27,261 nt of DNA from a virus, in the IMG/VR virus record IMGVR_UViG_3300009098_000119, positions 1-27,261 of that record; one strand, written 5' to 3'. Positions 17,003 to 23,215 of the stretch are shown piece after piece. A model generated the notes under the pieces. It worked only from the letters and a program-made list of their open reading frames with translations. It ran no database searches and had not been told where the DNA came from. Position 1 is the first letter of the stretch. The number at the start of each line of letters is the position of its first letter. A program made the translations under genes and the position numbers.

Positions 17003-18307
17003 CTATCCACTATACTTTGTGGATTTAGCGAGTGAGTATTGATCTGCGAACACCGTGCAATGTTCTCTTGCTCGTGTGACCGCAGTGTAGAAGTTCCTAC
17101 GAGATTGCCCATAGGCTGTAGACTTGTTCAGCACATAGCACACGTGCTTCACCTCTGAGCCTTGCATCTTGTGTGTAGTCAGGACATAGGCATGATCGAT
17201 GTTCCTCCTTGGGTCGCCTTCGATTACGTCCCCATTGTCTCGTACTGTAATCACAAGTGGAGGGACAACCACTGTGCGATCACCAAAGTCTAGTTCAACA
17301 CTACCCTCAGCATGGTCGATGTTGATGACTAGACCTATCTCACCATTAAATGCGTAAGACTCGCCATCACCAAAGTCATAGGTGTTGGCGGTGTATACGA
17401 TCTTGGAACCAACCTGTACTCGTATCGGTGGTTGTTCCTTTCCCATGATGCGGTAACGTGGTAGGTCAATGAATGGTCGTGCTCGGTCCCAGAACATGGC
17501 CTGGATCACCAAGTTCAACCTTTGCGTGCCGATCCATGACTTGTTCATGCACGTCACGATTTGATGGTCAGTGTCAGCGTAGGAGTGTCCTTGCCCAATG
17601 GACAACTCGATGAACTCTTGCACTGCACGTACAGGCTGATCCGTTTGGCGTATCGTGAAGTCATCTGCTGGACGGGGCATTCTGCCTTGCAGTATGATCG
17701 CACCATTCTTTGCAATTCCAGAGCCAGCATCGTGCCGATGTATAGTGTCAAGAGTGATCCCCGCGAACTTCTCCAACGCTCCCATGAATGCACTAGGTTG
17801 GTTATCGAGGCGACGATCCTCTTCGATCGGCTTCAACTGGTTCACATCACCAAACATACAGATGCGCGCACCACCCTTGAGTGCGTCGATCAGGTTGCGA
17901 TTGATCTCTTGGTTGACCATCGCGTATTCATCACATAGGATCGTGTCATAAGGTAGTGGTCTTGCACGTGTGAAGCGTGGGCCAGTGGATACACTGACCA
18001 CCTTACGATCACCTGTCTTGTCGTCCTCGACTTCAATCTCACGAGGCATACCATAGCCAAGCATGCGATGGTTGGTCATGGCTTGTAAGCCTGTTGCCTC
18101 TTGGATGCGCTTGGCTGCCTTGCCTGTAGGTGCACTTGCTTGTGTGCTGTAGCCAACACTGCGTAGGCGACGATCTACCTCACGCATCATCAGTGTCTTG
18201 CCTGTGCCTGCCTTACCAGTAACTGCAACGATGCGACGCTTCACATCACAACATGCATCAATGGCTTGCTGTTGAGTCTCATCCCATTGGAACTCATTGT
18301 CGTCCAT
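17003..18307 (-). CDS. RecD-like superfamily 1 DNA helicase
   Basis: The 434-residue protein has a full SF1B helicase set: Walker A GKAGTGKT at 31-38, motif Ia SAPTGKAAKRI, motif II CDEYAM (Asp126-Glu127), motif III FGDVNQLKP, motif V TTHKMQGSE around 377-385, and motif VI NFYTAVTRARE around 405-415. This order matches RecD/RecD2 and phage Dda-type 5'-3' helicases, in a compact form without a long N-terminal domain. AAGAGGGG precedes ATG 18307. It has its own 105-bp leader with a palindrome and overlapping hairpins. It probably unwinds DNA for the polymerase and recombination genes on the same strand. Confidence 0.92.
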   Translation of the reverse strand: MDDNEFQWDETQQQAIDACCDVKRRIVAVTGKAGTGKTLMMREVDRRLRSVGYSTQASAPTGKAAKRIQEATGLQAMTNHRMLGYGMPREIEVEDDKTGDRKVVSVSTGPRFTRARPLPYDTILCDEYAMVNQEINRNLIDALKGGARICMFGDVNQLKPIEEDRRLDNQPSAFMGALEKFAGITLDTIHRHDAGSGIAKNGAIILQGRMPRPADDFTIRQTDQPVRAVQEFIELSIGQGHSYADTDHQIVTCMNKSWIGTQRLNLVIQAMFWDRARPFIDLPRYRIMGKEQPPIRVQVGSKIVYTANTYDFGDGESYAFNGEIGLVINIDHAEGSVELDFGDRTVVVPPLVITVRDNGDVIEGDPRRNIDHAYVLTTHKMQGSEVKHVCYVLNKSTAYGQSRRNFYTAVTRAREHCTVFADQYSLAKSTKYSG

Positions 18308-18330
18308 TGCTACCCCTCTTGTAGACTACC

Positions 18331-18368
18331 CCACTTGTAGAAGTGGCCACACCTTACAGTGTGGCCAC
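18331..18368 (-). promoter_or_regulatory. Two overlapping, mutually exclusive hairpins in the helicase leader
   Basis: Hairpin A pairs CCACTT with AAGTGG (18331-18346, loop GTAG). Hairpin B pairs GTGGCCACAC (18343-18352) with GTGTGGCCAC (18359-18368), loop CTTACA. They share bases 18343-18346, so both cannot form in full at once. Hairpin B, 10 bp, is the stronger. They lie just downstream (minus strand) of the palindrome at 18372-18387 and before the helicase start. No U-run follows either. Confidence 0.6.
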
Positions 18369-18371
18369 CCT

Positions 18372-18387
18372 ATCTACATATGTAGAT
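18372..18387. promoter_or_regulatory. Palindrome ATCTACATATGTAGAT (site 4, before helicase gene)
   Basis: Perfect 16-bp palindrome with the TACA-TA-TGTA core, in the non-coding gap between the 100-residue gene and the RecD-like helicase. Hairpin B starts four bases downstream on the minus strand, the same arrangement as at the polymerase gene. Confidence 0.65.
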
Positions 18388-18396
18388 CAACTCTAG

Positions 18397-18417
18397 CACT
18401 AGGCACTAGGCACTAGG
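18397..18417. repeat. Three tandem copies of CACTAGG
   Basis: Three exact 7-bp copies start at 18397, 18404 and 18411, overlapping the stop codon of the 100-residue gene. Partial similarity exists to the AGGCACTACTT repeats at 27121-27142 (both contain GGCACTA). Iteron-like, but short. Confidence 0.7.
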
Positions 18418-18715
18418 CAACGGCAGGTGTCTTGTTCGGTGCTCGACCTGCGGGGACTATGCCACGCAAGTATAGGGCGTTGTCGTGCTGGCCGCCGTCG
18501 ATCATCTCAAAGACCTTCTCGGCGCTGCGCTCGACACTGAGTATCTTGATCCGCTTCTTGTCGAAGGGCATTGGGACGCCCTGCTCATCCAACACCTGGA
18601 TGATGAAGAAGGCAGGCTTGGCAGCCGATGGGCTGCGTGTCCGACGCTTCTTGACTTCCGTCGCACCAGCCGTTGCGGGATCAACCTGACTCAACTGTGT
18701 CGCTTCTCTTGCCAT
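18413..18715 (-). CDS. Small basic hypothetical protein (100 aa)
   Basis: I choose ATG 18715 (MAREATQLS) because it lies about 25 bases downstream of a promoter-like element and has GAGG upstream; earlier in-frame ATGs lie in or next to the promoter. The N-terminal 35 residues are basic and disordered (EVKKRRTRSPSAAK). The remainder is a compact alpha/beta segment with AFFIIQVLDEQGVPMPFDKK and VFEMIDGGQ. It ends within the CACTAGG repeats. DNA binding is possible given the basic N-terminus, but no family is recognised. Confidence 0.7.
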   Translation of the reverse strand: MAREATQLSQVDPATAGATEVKKRRTRSPSAAKPAFFIIQVLDEQGVPMPFDKKRIKILSVERSAEKVFEMIDGGQHDNALYLRGIVPAGRAPNKTPAVA

Positions 18716-18747
18716 GTTCGGTTTCCTCATTGGTGGGTAGCATGAAA

Positions 18748-18776
18748 AGTGTAGCACCTACACACTAATGATGCAA
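18748..18776 (-). promoter_or_regulatory. Sigma-70-like promoter with overlapping TAGCAC/GTGCTA dyad
   Basis: On the minus strand, TTGCAT (18771-18776) and TACACT (18748-18753) are separated by exactly 17 bases, in the non-coding gap before the 100-residue gene. An inverted repeat GTAGCAC/GTGCTAC (18751-18757 and 18777-18783, 19 bases apart) covers the -10 and flanks the -35. The same half-site overlaps the -10 of the promoter at 23186. Confidence 0.6.
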
Positions 18777-18798
18777 GTGCTACATACACAGTTAGATG

Positions 18799-19215
18799 CT
18801 ACGGAGCCAAGATTTTGCTGATCGACGCTTGCTGCTCACCCTCGTACTCTTGGTGGACAACTTCGATTGTCGCACTGAGGCCGATCAGTGTGCTTAGATC
18901 AACGGTGCGGCCAAGCGGACCACCAACATTCTCCAAGAACCTGCGCCAACGCCACCGTGCCTGTGGTGTATCCTCAATCAGCAGTCGATTGTATGACAGC
19001 ACGAGGCCATCAGGATCACCCTCGGTATAGTCAGCAGGATAGTTGTCTGCACTGATACGGAACTGTATCTGTGCATATGTGTTGCCAGTGGTGTTGGACA
19101 CACGCTCTGCTGCACCGATGATCTCCGCAGGGTACGGACCTTTGGGCAAGGGTGGAGGGGCCACGGCATCGGCTAGGTCTTGGCTGAATTGCATGATTGT
19201 CCCACTCATAGGCAT
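18799..19215 (-). CDS. DUF669-like single-stranded-DNA-binding protein candidate
   Basis: This 138-residue protein has the pattern of DUF669-type phage proteins: a LPKGPYPAEIIGAAERVS opening strand, GNTYAQIQFRISAD, a central WRWRRFLENVGGPLGRTVDLSTLIGLSA block, and a short C-terminal strand EQQASISKILAP. These proteins are small beta-rich OB-like proteins that usually accompany RecA-fold ATPases such as Sak4, exactly as here. AGGAG is 4 bases before ATG 19215 and 10 before a second ATG at 19209, so either could be used. Probable SSB in phage recombination; the exact family should be confirmed. Confidence 0.7.
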   Translation of the reverse strand: MPMSGTIMQFSQDLADAVAPPPLPKGPYPAEIIGAAERVSNTTGNTYAQIQFRISADNYPADYTEGDPDGLVLSYNRLLIEDTPQARWRWRRFLENVGGPLGRTVDLSTLIGLSATIEVVHQEYEGEQQASISKILAP

Positions 19216-19244
19216 TGAACTCCTGTGCGGTTGTGACTATCTCT

Positions 19245-19260
19245 CAACCATTGATGGTTG
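19245..19260. repeat. Inverted repeat CAACCAT-TG-ATGGTTG
   Basis: Seven-base arms separated by two bases, in the 88-bp gap between the Sak4-like and DUF669-like genes, about 30 bases upstream of the latter's start. It could be an operator or a small hairpin; no other copy was noticed. Confidence 0.5.
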
Positions 19261-19271
19261 CCGAACAACTT

Positions 19272-19311
19272 GGGCGCTCTCCCCAACATTGGGGATGGAG
19301 CGCTCACTTTT
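19272..19311 (+). terminator. Hairpin plus T-run oriented as a plus-strand terminator
   Basis: The arms around 19272-19286 and 19289-19305 form a long stem: GCGCTC with GAGCGC, then TCCCCAA with TTGGGGA, with a two-base bulge. Reading rightward it is followed by ACTTTTTG, the form of an intrinsic terminator. The neighbouring genes read leftward, and the hairpin covers the Sak4-like stop codon, so it would stop rightward antisense RNA. For leftward RNA it is only a stem-loop without a U-run. Confidence 0.6.
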
Positions 19312-20164
19312 TGTGTCCTCCTTTGCTTAGTGTTGACTTCGCTTGGACAGGCAATGGGATGCGCTTACCCTTGTTTGCCTGCCATGCCTCGAACCAATCG
19401 GCTATGCCTTCACCGACCTGTGTATCTGGACTGTAGTGCCACTCGAACTCCATCTGTGGAGCATCGAACAAGCGAGACTTCATAGGCTTGTGTTGGCGAC
19501 ATGGACGCACTGCAATGAAGCGTTTGCCATCCGTGTCACGCATCCACCAGACCTCATTGAGACGCAAGCCTACTTGGTTAGCCACACCTTCACTGAGTGC
19601 CATTGTGACACTGATGACTCGACCCTCGGTGTCACGGTCTGCACTACCCTCGTGTGTAATGAAGATCACATTACGATCGAGGCGCTTGGTGATCTGCATG
19701 ATGCTGGTTGCTGCACGTAGGACTACTGCATTGCGCCATGTGTAGCCATTCATACCTGGCTGCTCAATGGTAGATGACTTGCCTCGTGACACTGCTTCCA
19801 ACAGTGCCATGTATGCAAGTGTAGTCATTGAATCGACCACCACTGTATCGATGTCAGGCTGAGCAGCCAGGAAACGCCCAAGCGTAAAGGGATCGTCCTT
19901 GCGGAACTCGCCCATGACGGTGAGATAGTTGCGGTCAGATAGGTCAAGCACGGATATATCATCACGGACGCTGAGAGACAAAGCACCGTCGGGGTCAAAC
20001 ATGATAAACAGCTTGCGGCCAGGAGCAGTAGCAGCCAGGGTAGTTTTGCCACAACCAGCGTCACCCCATAACAGCATCGCAAGCCGCATGTCCTGTGCAG
20101 ATGGTACAGTGATGGGGACACCGCCAAGGGTGGGAAGTGATTGTTCATCGTCCACTCTATTCAT
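19304..20164 (-). CDS. Sak4-like RecA-fold ATPase (AAA_24), phage recombinase
   Basis: The 286-residue protein has Walker A WGDAGCGKTTL at 33-43 and Walker B IDTVVVDS at 105-112, followed by a sensor-like VIFITHEG. The whole follows the AAA_24/RecA-core layout used by Sak4-type single-strand annealing recombinases. The C-terminus (EFEWHYSPDTQVGEGIADWFEAW) is an extension. It lies between the Fe-S nuclease upstream and the SSB-like gene downstream, which is the usual company of Sak4. Its start overlaps the 53-residue gene by 8 bases. Likely role: ATP-dependent strand annealing in phage recombination. Confidence 0.82.
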   Translation of the reverse strand: MNRVDDEQSLPTLGGVPITVPSAQDMRLAMLLWGDAGCGKTTLAATAPGRKLFIMFDPDGALSLSVRDDISVLDLSDRNYLTVMGEFRKDDPFTLGRFLAAQPDIDTVVVDSMTTLAYMALLEAVSRGKSSTIEQPGMNGYTWRNAVVLRAATSIMQITKRLDRNVIFITHEGSADRDTEGRVISVTMALSEGVANQVGLRLNEVWWMRDTDGKRFIAVRPCRQHKPMKSRLFDAPQMEFEWHYSPDTQVGEGIADWFEAWQANKGKRIPLPVQAKSTLSKGGHKK

Positions 20165-20318
20165 CCTCCATACTGTCTTGTAGTTCGATGAGACGTTCGT
20201 TCAACGCATTGATGAGTTGTAGTTCCAAGAGCACGGAGCGTTTGTGGGCAGGATCAATAATCTTCTCTGCTGCACTGACTGCTTCGTTGTAGGTCCGCTT
20301 CCATTCGATCTCATCCAT
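20157..20318 (-). CDS. Small helical protein between nuclease and recombinase (53 aa)
   Basis: The start at ATG 20318 (MDEIEWKRTYNEA) has GGAG 7 bases upstream; the longer frame to 20387 runs into the nuclease gene and lacks such a site. The product is acidic and wholly helical (SVLLELQLINALNERLIELQDSM), probably coiled-coil. Its 3' end overlaps the Sak4-like start by 8 bases, indicating translational coupling. It could be a partner of the recombinase or the nuclease; no family is recognised. Confidence 0.7.
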   Translation of the reverse strand: MDEIEWKRTYNEAVSAAEKIIDPAHKRSVLLELQLINALNERLIELQDSMEDE

Positions 20319-20338
20319 GGTTACTCTCCATCTTGTGG

Positions 20339-21445
20339 TTACTCGTCGCCGACACCATCCTTCACTGGTTTGGCTAGTGGGCTCCATTCTTCTGTCTCCA
20401 TCTCCTCCACAATGATGTGTTGTTCCTCATCGTCTGCATCACAGAATGGTATGAATGCACACGGTCGGAAGTACCTGTTACATGAGTGAGTATACTTAGG
20501 CGCGCTATACGGATCACCGCTATACGCATTAGCCATCTTCACGGTGTGGACTAGCCAATCGATCCAGCGTTTGTAGTGATGGTCCAGTCGTGTGATAGGT
20601 TCACGAATGAACGAACCAAAATCATACGCCTTGGGCAGAGGCACTGCAAGTCCTATAATCTCTCCATGTGTTACTAGCTCTTGTGTGAAAACGGACGCGG
20701 CTACACAATATCCAGTGTACTGGTGATTGATTGACTGGCTCATGCTCCAACTGTCATTGAGGCGAGAAGCTGTCTTGTTGTCATGGATCACTAACTCATT
20801 GCGTGAGTTGTAGTGTATGCCATCAATACGACCAGTAAGACGAAAGCTAAGCAAGTCAGCTCCGCTAATCTCCACAACAACGTCGAACGGAATCTCGATG
20901 CCAACGTCACTAGTAGGATCATCAACAGATCGACGCCACACAGGATGATCCCAACGCCAACGGTTGATATAGGCATACATGCACTCCTCTGCGTTGTTCA
21001 GAGTACGGCGCTTATCCCTCGGATCGTCATAGTAACCACTAGTATCCAGAACAGTAACGACACCACGCCTACACACATCAATATTGTCAGGCGCATCAGC
21101 GATTGCATCCGTGATCTGTGCAAGCCGTTCGACGCCAAACAATCTAGTACCATGATGGAGCCACGCTTGGTCGATGAACTGCTTGTCTCTACCTTCACCT
21201 TGCATCGTCTCCATGAGTGTTACTAGACGGATGAATGCGAAACACTCATGCATTGCACTGCCAAGTTCCAATGCAAGTGCCCGACCCCCACCGGGCATGC
21301 GCTTGTGCATTGCATAACGTAGGATGCCCCACGTAGGACATGTGTTGATCGCACTCAGCTTCGTATGATCGTAGGTGTCTAAGTGCTGGTCAGCCTCGGT
21401 AGCCATGCGAAAGTTCGCACTGTACTCAGGGCTGGTCCTCTGCAT
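20339..21445 (-). CDS. Cas4/AddB-like PD-(D/E)XK nuclease with probable 4Fe-4S cluster
   Basis: AAGGAG is 6 bases before ATG 21445, so I prefer this start (368 aa) to one 8 codons earlier. Motifs in order: Cys36, GSAMHE with His66, GIEIPF with Glu184, GRIDG with Asp208, HDNKT with Asp222-Lys224, and Q242xxxY246. Then three cysteines, Cys322, Cys329 and Cys335, follow in SCNRYFRPCAFIPFC. One N-terminal Cys plus three C-terminal Cys is the arrangement of Fe-S nucleases such as Cas4 and AddB. It probably resects DNA ends for the Sak4-like recombinase. No CRISPR array or cas1/cas2 lies nearby. Confidence 0.87.
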   Translation of the reverse strand: MQRTSPEYSANFRMATEADQHLDTYDHTKLSAINTCPTWGILRYAMHKRMPGGGRALALELGSAMHECFAFIRLVTLMETMQGEGRDKQFIDQAWLHHGTRLFGVERLAQITDAIADAPDNIDVCRRGVVTVLDTSGYYDDPRDKRRTLNNAEECMYAYINRWRWDHPVWRRSVDDPTSDVGIEIPFDVVVEISGADLLSFRLTGRIDGIHYNSRNELVIHDNKTASRLNDSWSMSQSINHQYTGYCVAASVFTQELVTHGEIIGLAVPLPKAYDFGSFIREPITRLDHHYKRWIDWLVHTVKMANAYSGDPYSAPKYTHSCNRYFRPCAFIPFCDADDEEQHIIVEEMETEEWSPLAKPVKDGVGDE

Positions 21446-21689
21446 TGTGTTCTCCTTGTTGGCGATCACGCTTCATCTGTTCTAGGCGTTGACTCATACC
21501 CTCCCCAATCTTGATGAACTGATCCAGCTTGTCTACACATGTAGACACCAACTCGGTGAGTTGTCTCATATGCTGACGATGCTCGGCATACTCATCGAGT
21601 AGACTGCCAAGTGTGATGAACATGCCCTTCTCGAAGCCATGTTCACGGACATTGGATTGTAGGTCTCGTGCTCTAACTGGTGCTGCCAT
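21426..21689 (-). CDS. Hypothetical coiled-coil protein (87 aa)
   Basis: An 87-residue helical protein with heptad-like hydrophobics (LLDEYAEHRQHMRQLTELV and IKIGEGMSQRLEQMKRDRQ). ATG 21689 shares a base with the previous stop, and the 3' end overlaps the nuclease start by 20 bases, so the cluster is tightly coupled. It contains a CTAC-N4-GTAG palindrome at 21531-21546. No motif suggests a function. Confidence 0.7.
   Translation of the reverse strand: MAAPVRARDLQSNVREHGFEKGMFITLGSLLDEYAEHRQHMRQLTELVSTCVDKLDQFIKIGEGMSQRLEQMKRDRQQGEHNAEDQP
21531..21546. promoter_or_regulatory. Imperfect palindrome GTCTACACATGTAGAC (site 5, intragenic)
   Basis: Sixteen-bp dyad with one mismatched central pair and the TACA-CA-TGTA core. 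It lies inside the 87-residue gene about 90 bp upstream of the nuclease start, a position from which it could affect that gene. Confidence 0.45.
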
Positions 21690-22045
21690 CAGGCATCCTC
21701 CGATACTTCCATCTCAATGGCCATGACCACCATGCGTAGCTTGTGTAACACACCTTCTGCCTTGTCCTCATACTCCTGTGCTCGTTTGATGGCACTACGG
21801 GCCTGTTTCACCATGCGTTCGTATCGCATATAGTGTTCGAGGCGTGTCTCATCGGCCTTGACACGTGCTAGGGCTTCTAGCTTCTGCACTCGTACAAGGC
21901 GACGAGTGCGTATAGCATCAAGCATAGCATCTAGGTCATCTAGGGATAGTTTGCAGATCGTGGCACGTTCGGTGGGTGTGTCATAGGACGCAAGTAGTGC
22001 ATCGACATTGCTTGGTCCTATTGCCTCACTAGGCTCATTGCTCAT
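21689..22045 (-). CDS. Hypothetical helical protein (118 aa)
   Basis: A 118-residue, highly charged and helical product. The N-terminus is acidic and disordered (MSNEPSEAIGPSN), followed by LSLDDLDAMLDAIRTRRLVRVQKLEALARVK and a long Arg/Lys/Glu-rich coil to the end. It resembles no recognised family. Its start overlaps the preceding gene by 11 bases, within a run of four small overlapping genes that read toward the recombination cluster. Confidence 0.7.
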   Translation of the reverse strand: MSNEPSEAIGPSNVDALLASYDTPTERATICKLSLDDLDAMLDAIRTRRLVRVQKLEALARVKADETRLEHYMRYERMVKQARSAIKRAQEYEDKAEGVLHKLRMVVMAIEMEVSEDA

Positions 22046-22238
22046 GTGTCTCTTCCGGGATCACTGTTATTGTGTCTGTTCCTCGGTCTTGGAAACAGCG
22101 TAGAAACGATTCCCACTCTGCTTGAAGAAACACAAGACTACCATTCCCACCATGAGTTAGTGTTAGGAACTTGCTGGTAAACATACGCACATGCACATGT
22201 CCACCTAATTGTTTCCATCGTAAGATGAAGTGTGTCAT
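22035..22238 (-). CDS. Hypothetical protein (67 aa)
   Basis: A 67-residue beta-rich small protein (FILRWKQLGGHVHVRMFTSKFLTLTHGGNGSLVFL). Its ATG overlaps the upstream gene's stop in an ATGA junction. No domain is recognised. Coupling to neighbours on both sides is the main evidence that it is real. Confidence 0.65.
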   Translation of the reverse strand: MTHFILRWKQLGGHVHVRMFTSKFLTLTHGGNGSLVFLQAEWESFLRCFQDRGTDTITVIPEETHEQ

Positions 22239-22471
22239 GGGCCTAGTTCCTCCCGGCGTATGAGTTTGCGTATACGCTCTCTTGCTTGTCTACCGGCTAG
22301 ATCAATGGTTGAGGCATGACCAAAGAAATAGTACTTGGGTGAGTACTCCACACACCACGACCACCGTTGTTCAGGTGGACATTGTGGCTCGAACTTGAGG
22401 ATGTATCGTTGGCCTTCGTAGTTGTACGACTCCTGTTTTGGTGTTGGATTCAACATTATGACCTCATGCAT
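22235..22471 (-). CDS. Hypothetical protein (78 aa)
   Basis: The reading frame extends to a GTG at 22489, but that codon abuts the T-run of the terminator and has no ribosome site. ATG 22471, with AAGG about 8 bases upstream, is preferred; ATG 22456, with GAGG 5 bases upstream, is also possible. The product has beta-rich segments (QRYILKFEPQCPPEQRWSWCVEYSPKYYFFG) and a basic helical C-terminus (AGRQARERIRKLIRREEL). Function unknown. First gene after the terminator at 22490-22536. Confidence 0.65.
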   Translation of the reverse strand: MHEVIMLNPTPKQESYNYEGQRYILKFEPQCPPEQRWSWCVEYSPKYYFFGHASTIDLAGRQARERIRKLIRREELGP

Positions 22472-22489
22472 GATGGCTACCTTTGACAC

Positions 22490-22536
22490 AAAAATGGCAC
22501 TAGAGCTAAGTCAACGCGACAGAGCCATAGTGCCAT
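22490..22536 (-). terminator. Intrinsic terminator after the 148-residue gene
   Basis: On the minus strand, ATGGCACTA and TAGTGCCAT (22528-22536 and 22494-22502) form a perfect 9-bp stem with a 25-base loop, followed by a run of five T (22490-22494). It lies 17 bases past the stop of the 148-residue gene. The long loop makes it weaker than a textbook terminator, so partial read-through into the next genes is likely. Confidence 0.6.
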
Positions 22537-22552
22537 CTTGTTGTAGGCAAGT

Positions 22553-22999
22553 CTAGTCTGTTTCGACCAATACCACACTGAACTCATGTGGTGCAGCCTT
22601 GTATTCCATCGAGGTATCGAACGCATTGTCGATCTGCTCTTGGGTCAGCTTCAACTTGCGTAGGTTAGCTTTGAGCACATCCTGGTTAAGCATCTGTGAT
22701 GCACGCTTGACCATCACACTGATGTCCACTACATCACTGGTATAGGTCTGCTTCTGTGTGCCCTCGGGCAGTGGGTTAGCCTTGTGGTCGAACAACACAC
22801 CAGCACGGATTGCTTCCTTGGTTGCGTCTGCCTCCATGCCATTGACCATGCGCTTGACGAAGCGCCACAACCAAAGTTGTAGTGCGACCTCACCGCTATT
22901 CGATTTCGTGGATGGGAGCTTGGTGCCATTGGTATTGCCAAGGCCACGCAACACACGTTGTATGTTTGAGCGTAGCTTGATGGCGTCGGTAGCCTTCAT
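22553..22999 (-). CDS. Hypothetical protein (148 aa) under the strongest promoter
   Basis: I use ATG 22999 (MKATDAIKL), which has GGAG 6 bases upstream; an in-frame ATG at 23011 overlaps that ribosome site. The 148-residue product is soluble and mostly helical, with ALQLWLWRFVKRMVNGMEADATKEAIRAG and LNQDVLKANLRKLKLTQEQIDNAF, ending in a strand HEFSVVLVE. No family is recognised. It has its own unit: a consensus promoter, a leader of about 180 nt with three hairpins, and a terminator just past the stop. That points to strong, regulated, probably early expression. Confidence 0.75.
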   Translation of the reverse strand: MKATDAIKLRSNIQRVLRGLGNTNGTKLPSTKSNSGEVALQLWLWRFVKRMVNGMEADATKEAIRAGVLFDHKANPLPEGTQKQTYTSDVVDISVMVKRASQMLNQDVLKANLRKLKLTQEQIDNAFDTSMEYKAAPHEFSVVLVETD

Positions 23000-23180
23000 G
23001 TCGGTCTCCATTTGCCATTGGGTTGATCTACCTATCTACATACGTAGATAGGCTGAGTAGCGTCCCGGTTCGCACCACAATCCGGGACCACGTTGCTGAT
23101 TGGCCCAGCCACAAGGGAGTTCAACCATTCCAGCCGGTGCTCAATGGATCAGGTGGAATGCTAGTCCCTTCTCCATTGTT
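23000..23180 (-). other. Structured 5' leader of the 148-residue gene
   Basis: Non-coding stretch between the promoter and ATG 22999. Hairpin 1: AAGGGA/TCCCTT (23113-23118, 23165-23170) enclosing CATTCCA/TGGAATG (23126-23132, 23154-23160). Hairpin 2: GTCCCGG/CCGGGAC (23062-23068, 23082-23088). Hairpin 3: the 22-bp near-palindrome at 23031-23052. The CAATGG at the RNA 5' end can also pair with CCATTG in the apical loop of hairpin 1, giving an alternative fold. I do not recognise a known riboswitch class. Confidence 0.55.
23031..23052. promoter_or_regulatory. 22-bp near-palindrome with CTACATACGTAG core (site 6)
   Basis: Nine-base arms CCTATCTAC and GTAGATAGG around ATAC, with only one mismatched pair. 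It is the longest copy of the recurring motif and lies in the leader of the 148-residue gene, 31 bases upstream of its start. As RNA it would be a 9-bp stem with a tetraloop. Confidence 0.65.
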
Positions 23181-23185
23181 CTAGT

Positions 23186-23214
23186 ATTATAGCACAAATC
23201 CAGTGCTATGTCAA
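23186..23214 (-). promoter_or_regulatory. Perfect-consensus sigma-70 promoter with operator-like dyad
   Basis: On the minus strand, TTGACA (23209-23214) and TATAAT (23186-23191) are separated by exactly 17 bases, a full consensus match. The dyad ATAGCAC/GTGCTAT (23189-23195, 23203-23209) runs from the end of the -35 to the -10, placed where a repressor would block polymerase. It immediately follows the stop of the 117-residue gene and drives the 148-residue gene. Confidence 0.88.
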
Positions 23215-23215
23215 A

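Noticed and set aside
20339-21445. Possible CRISPR-associated locus because of the Cas4-like nuclease
   Set aside because: No repeat-spacer array and no cas1/cas2 or effector genes are present. The neighbours are Sak4-like and SSB-like phage recombination genes.
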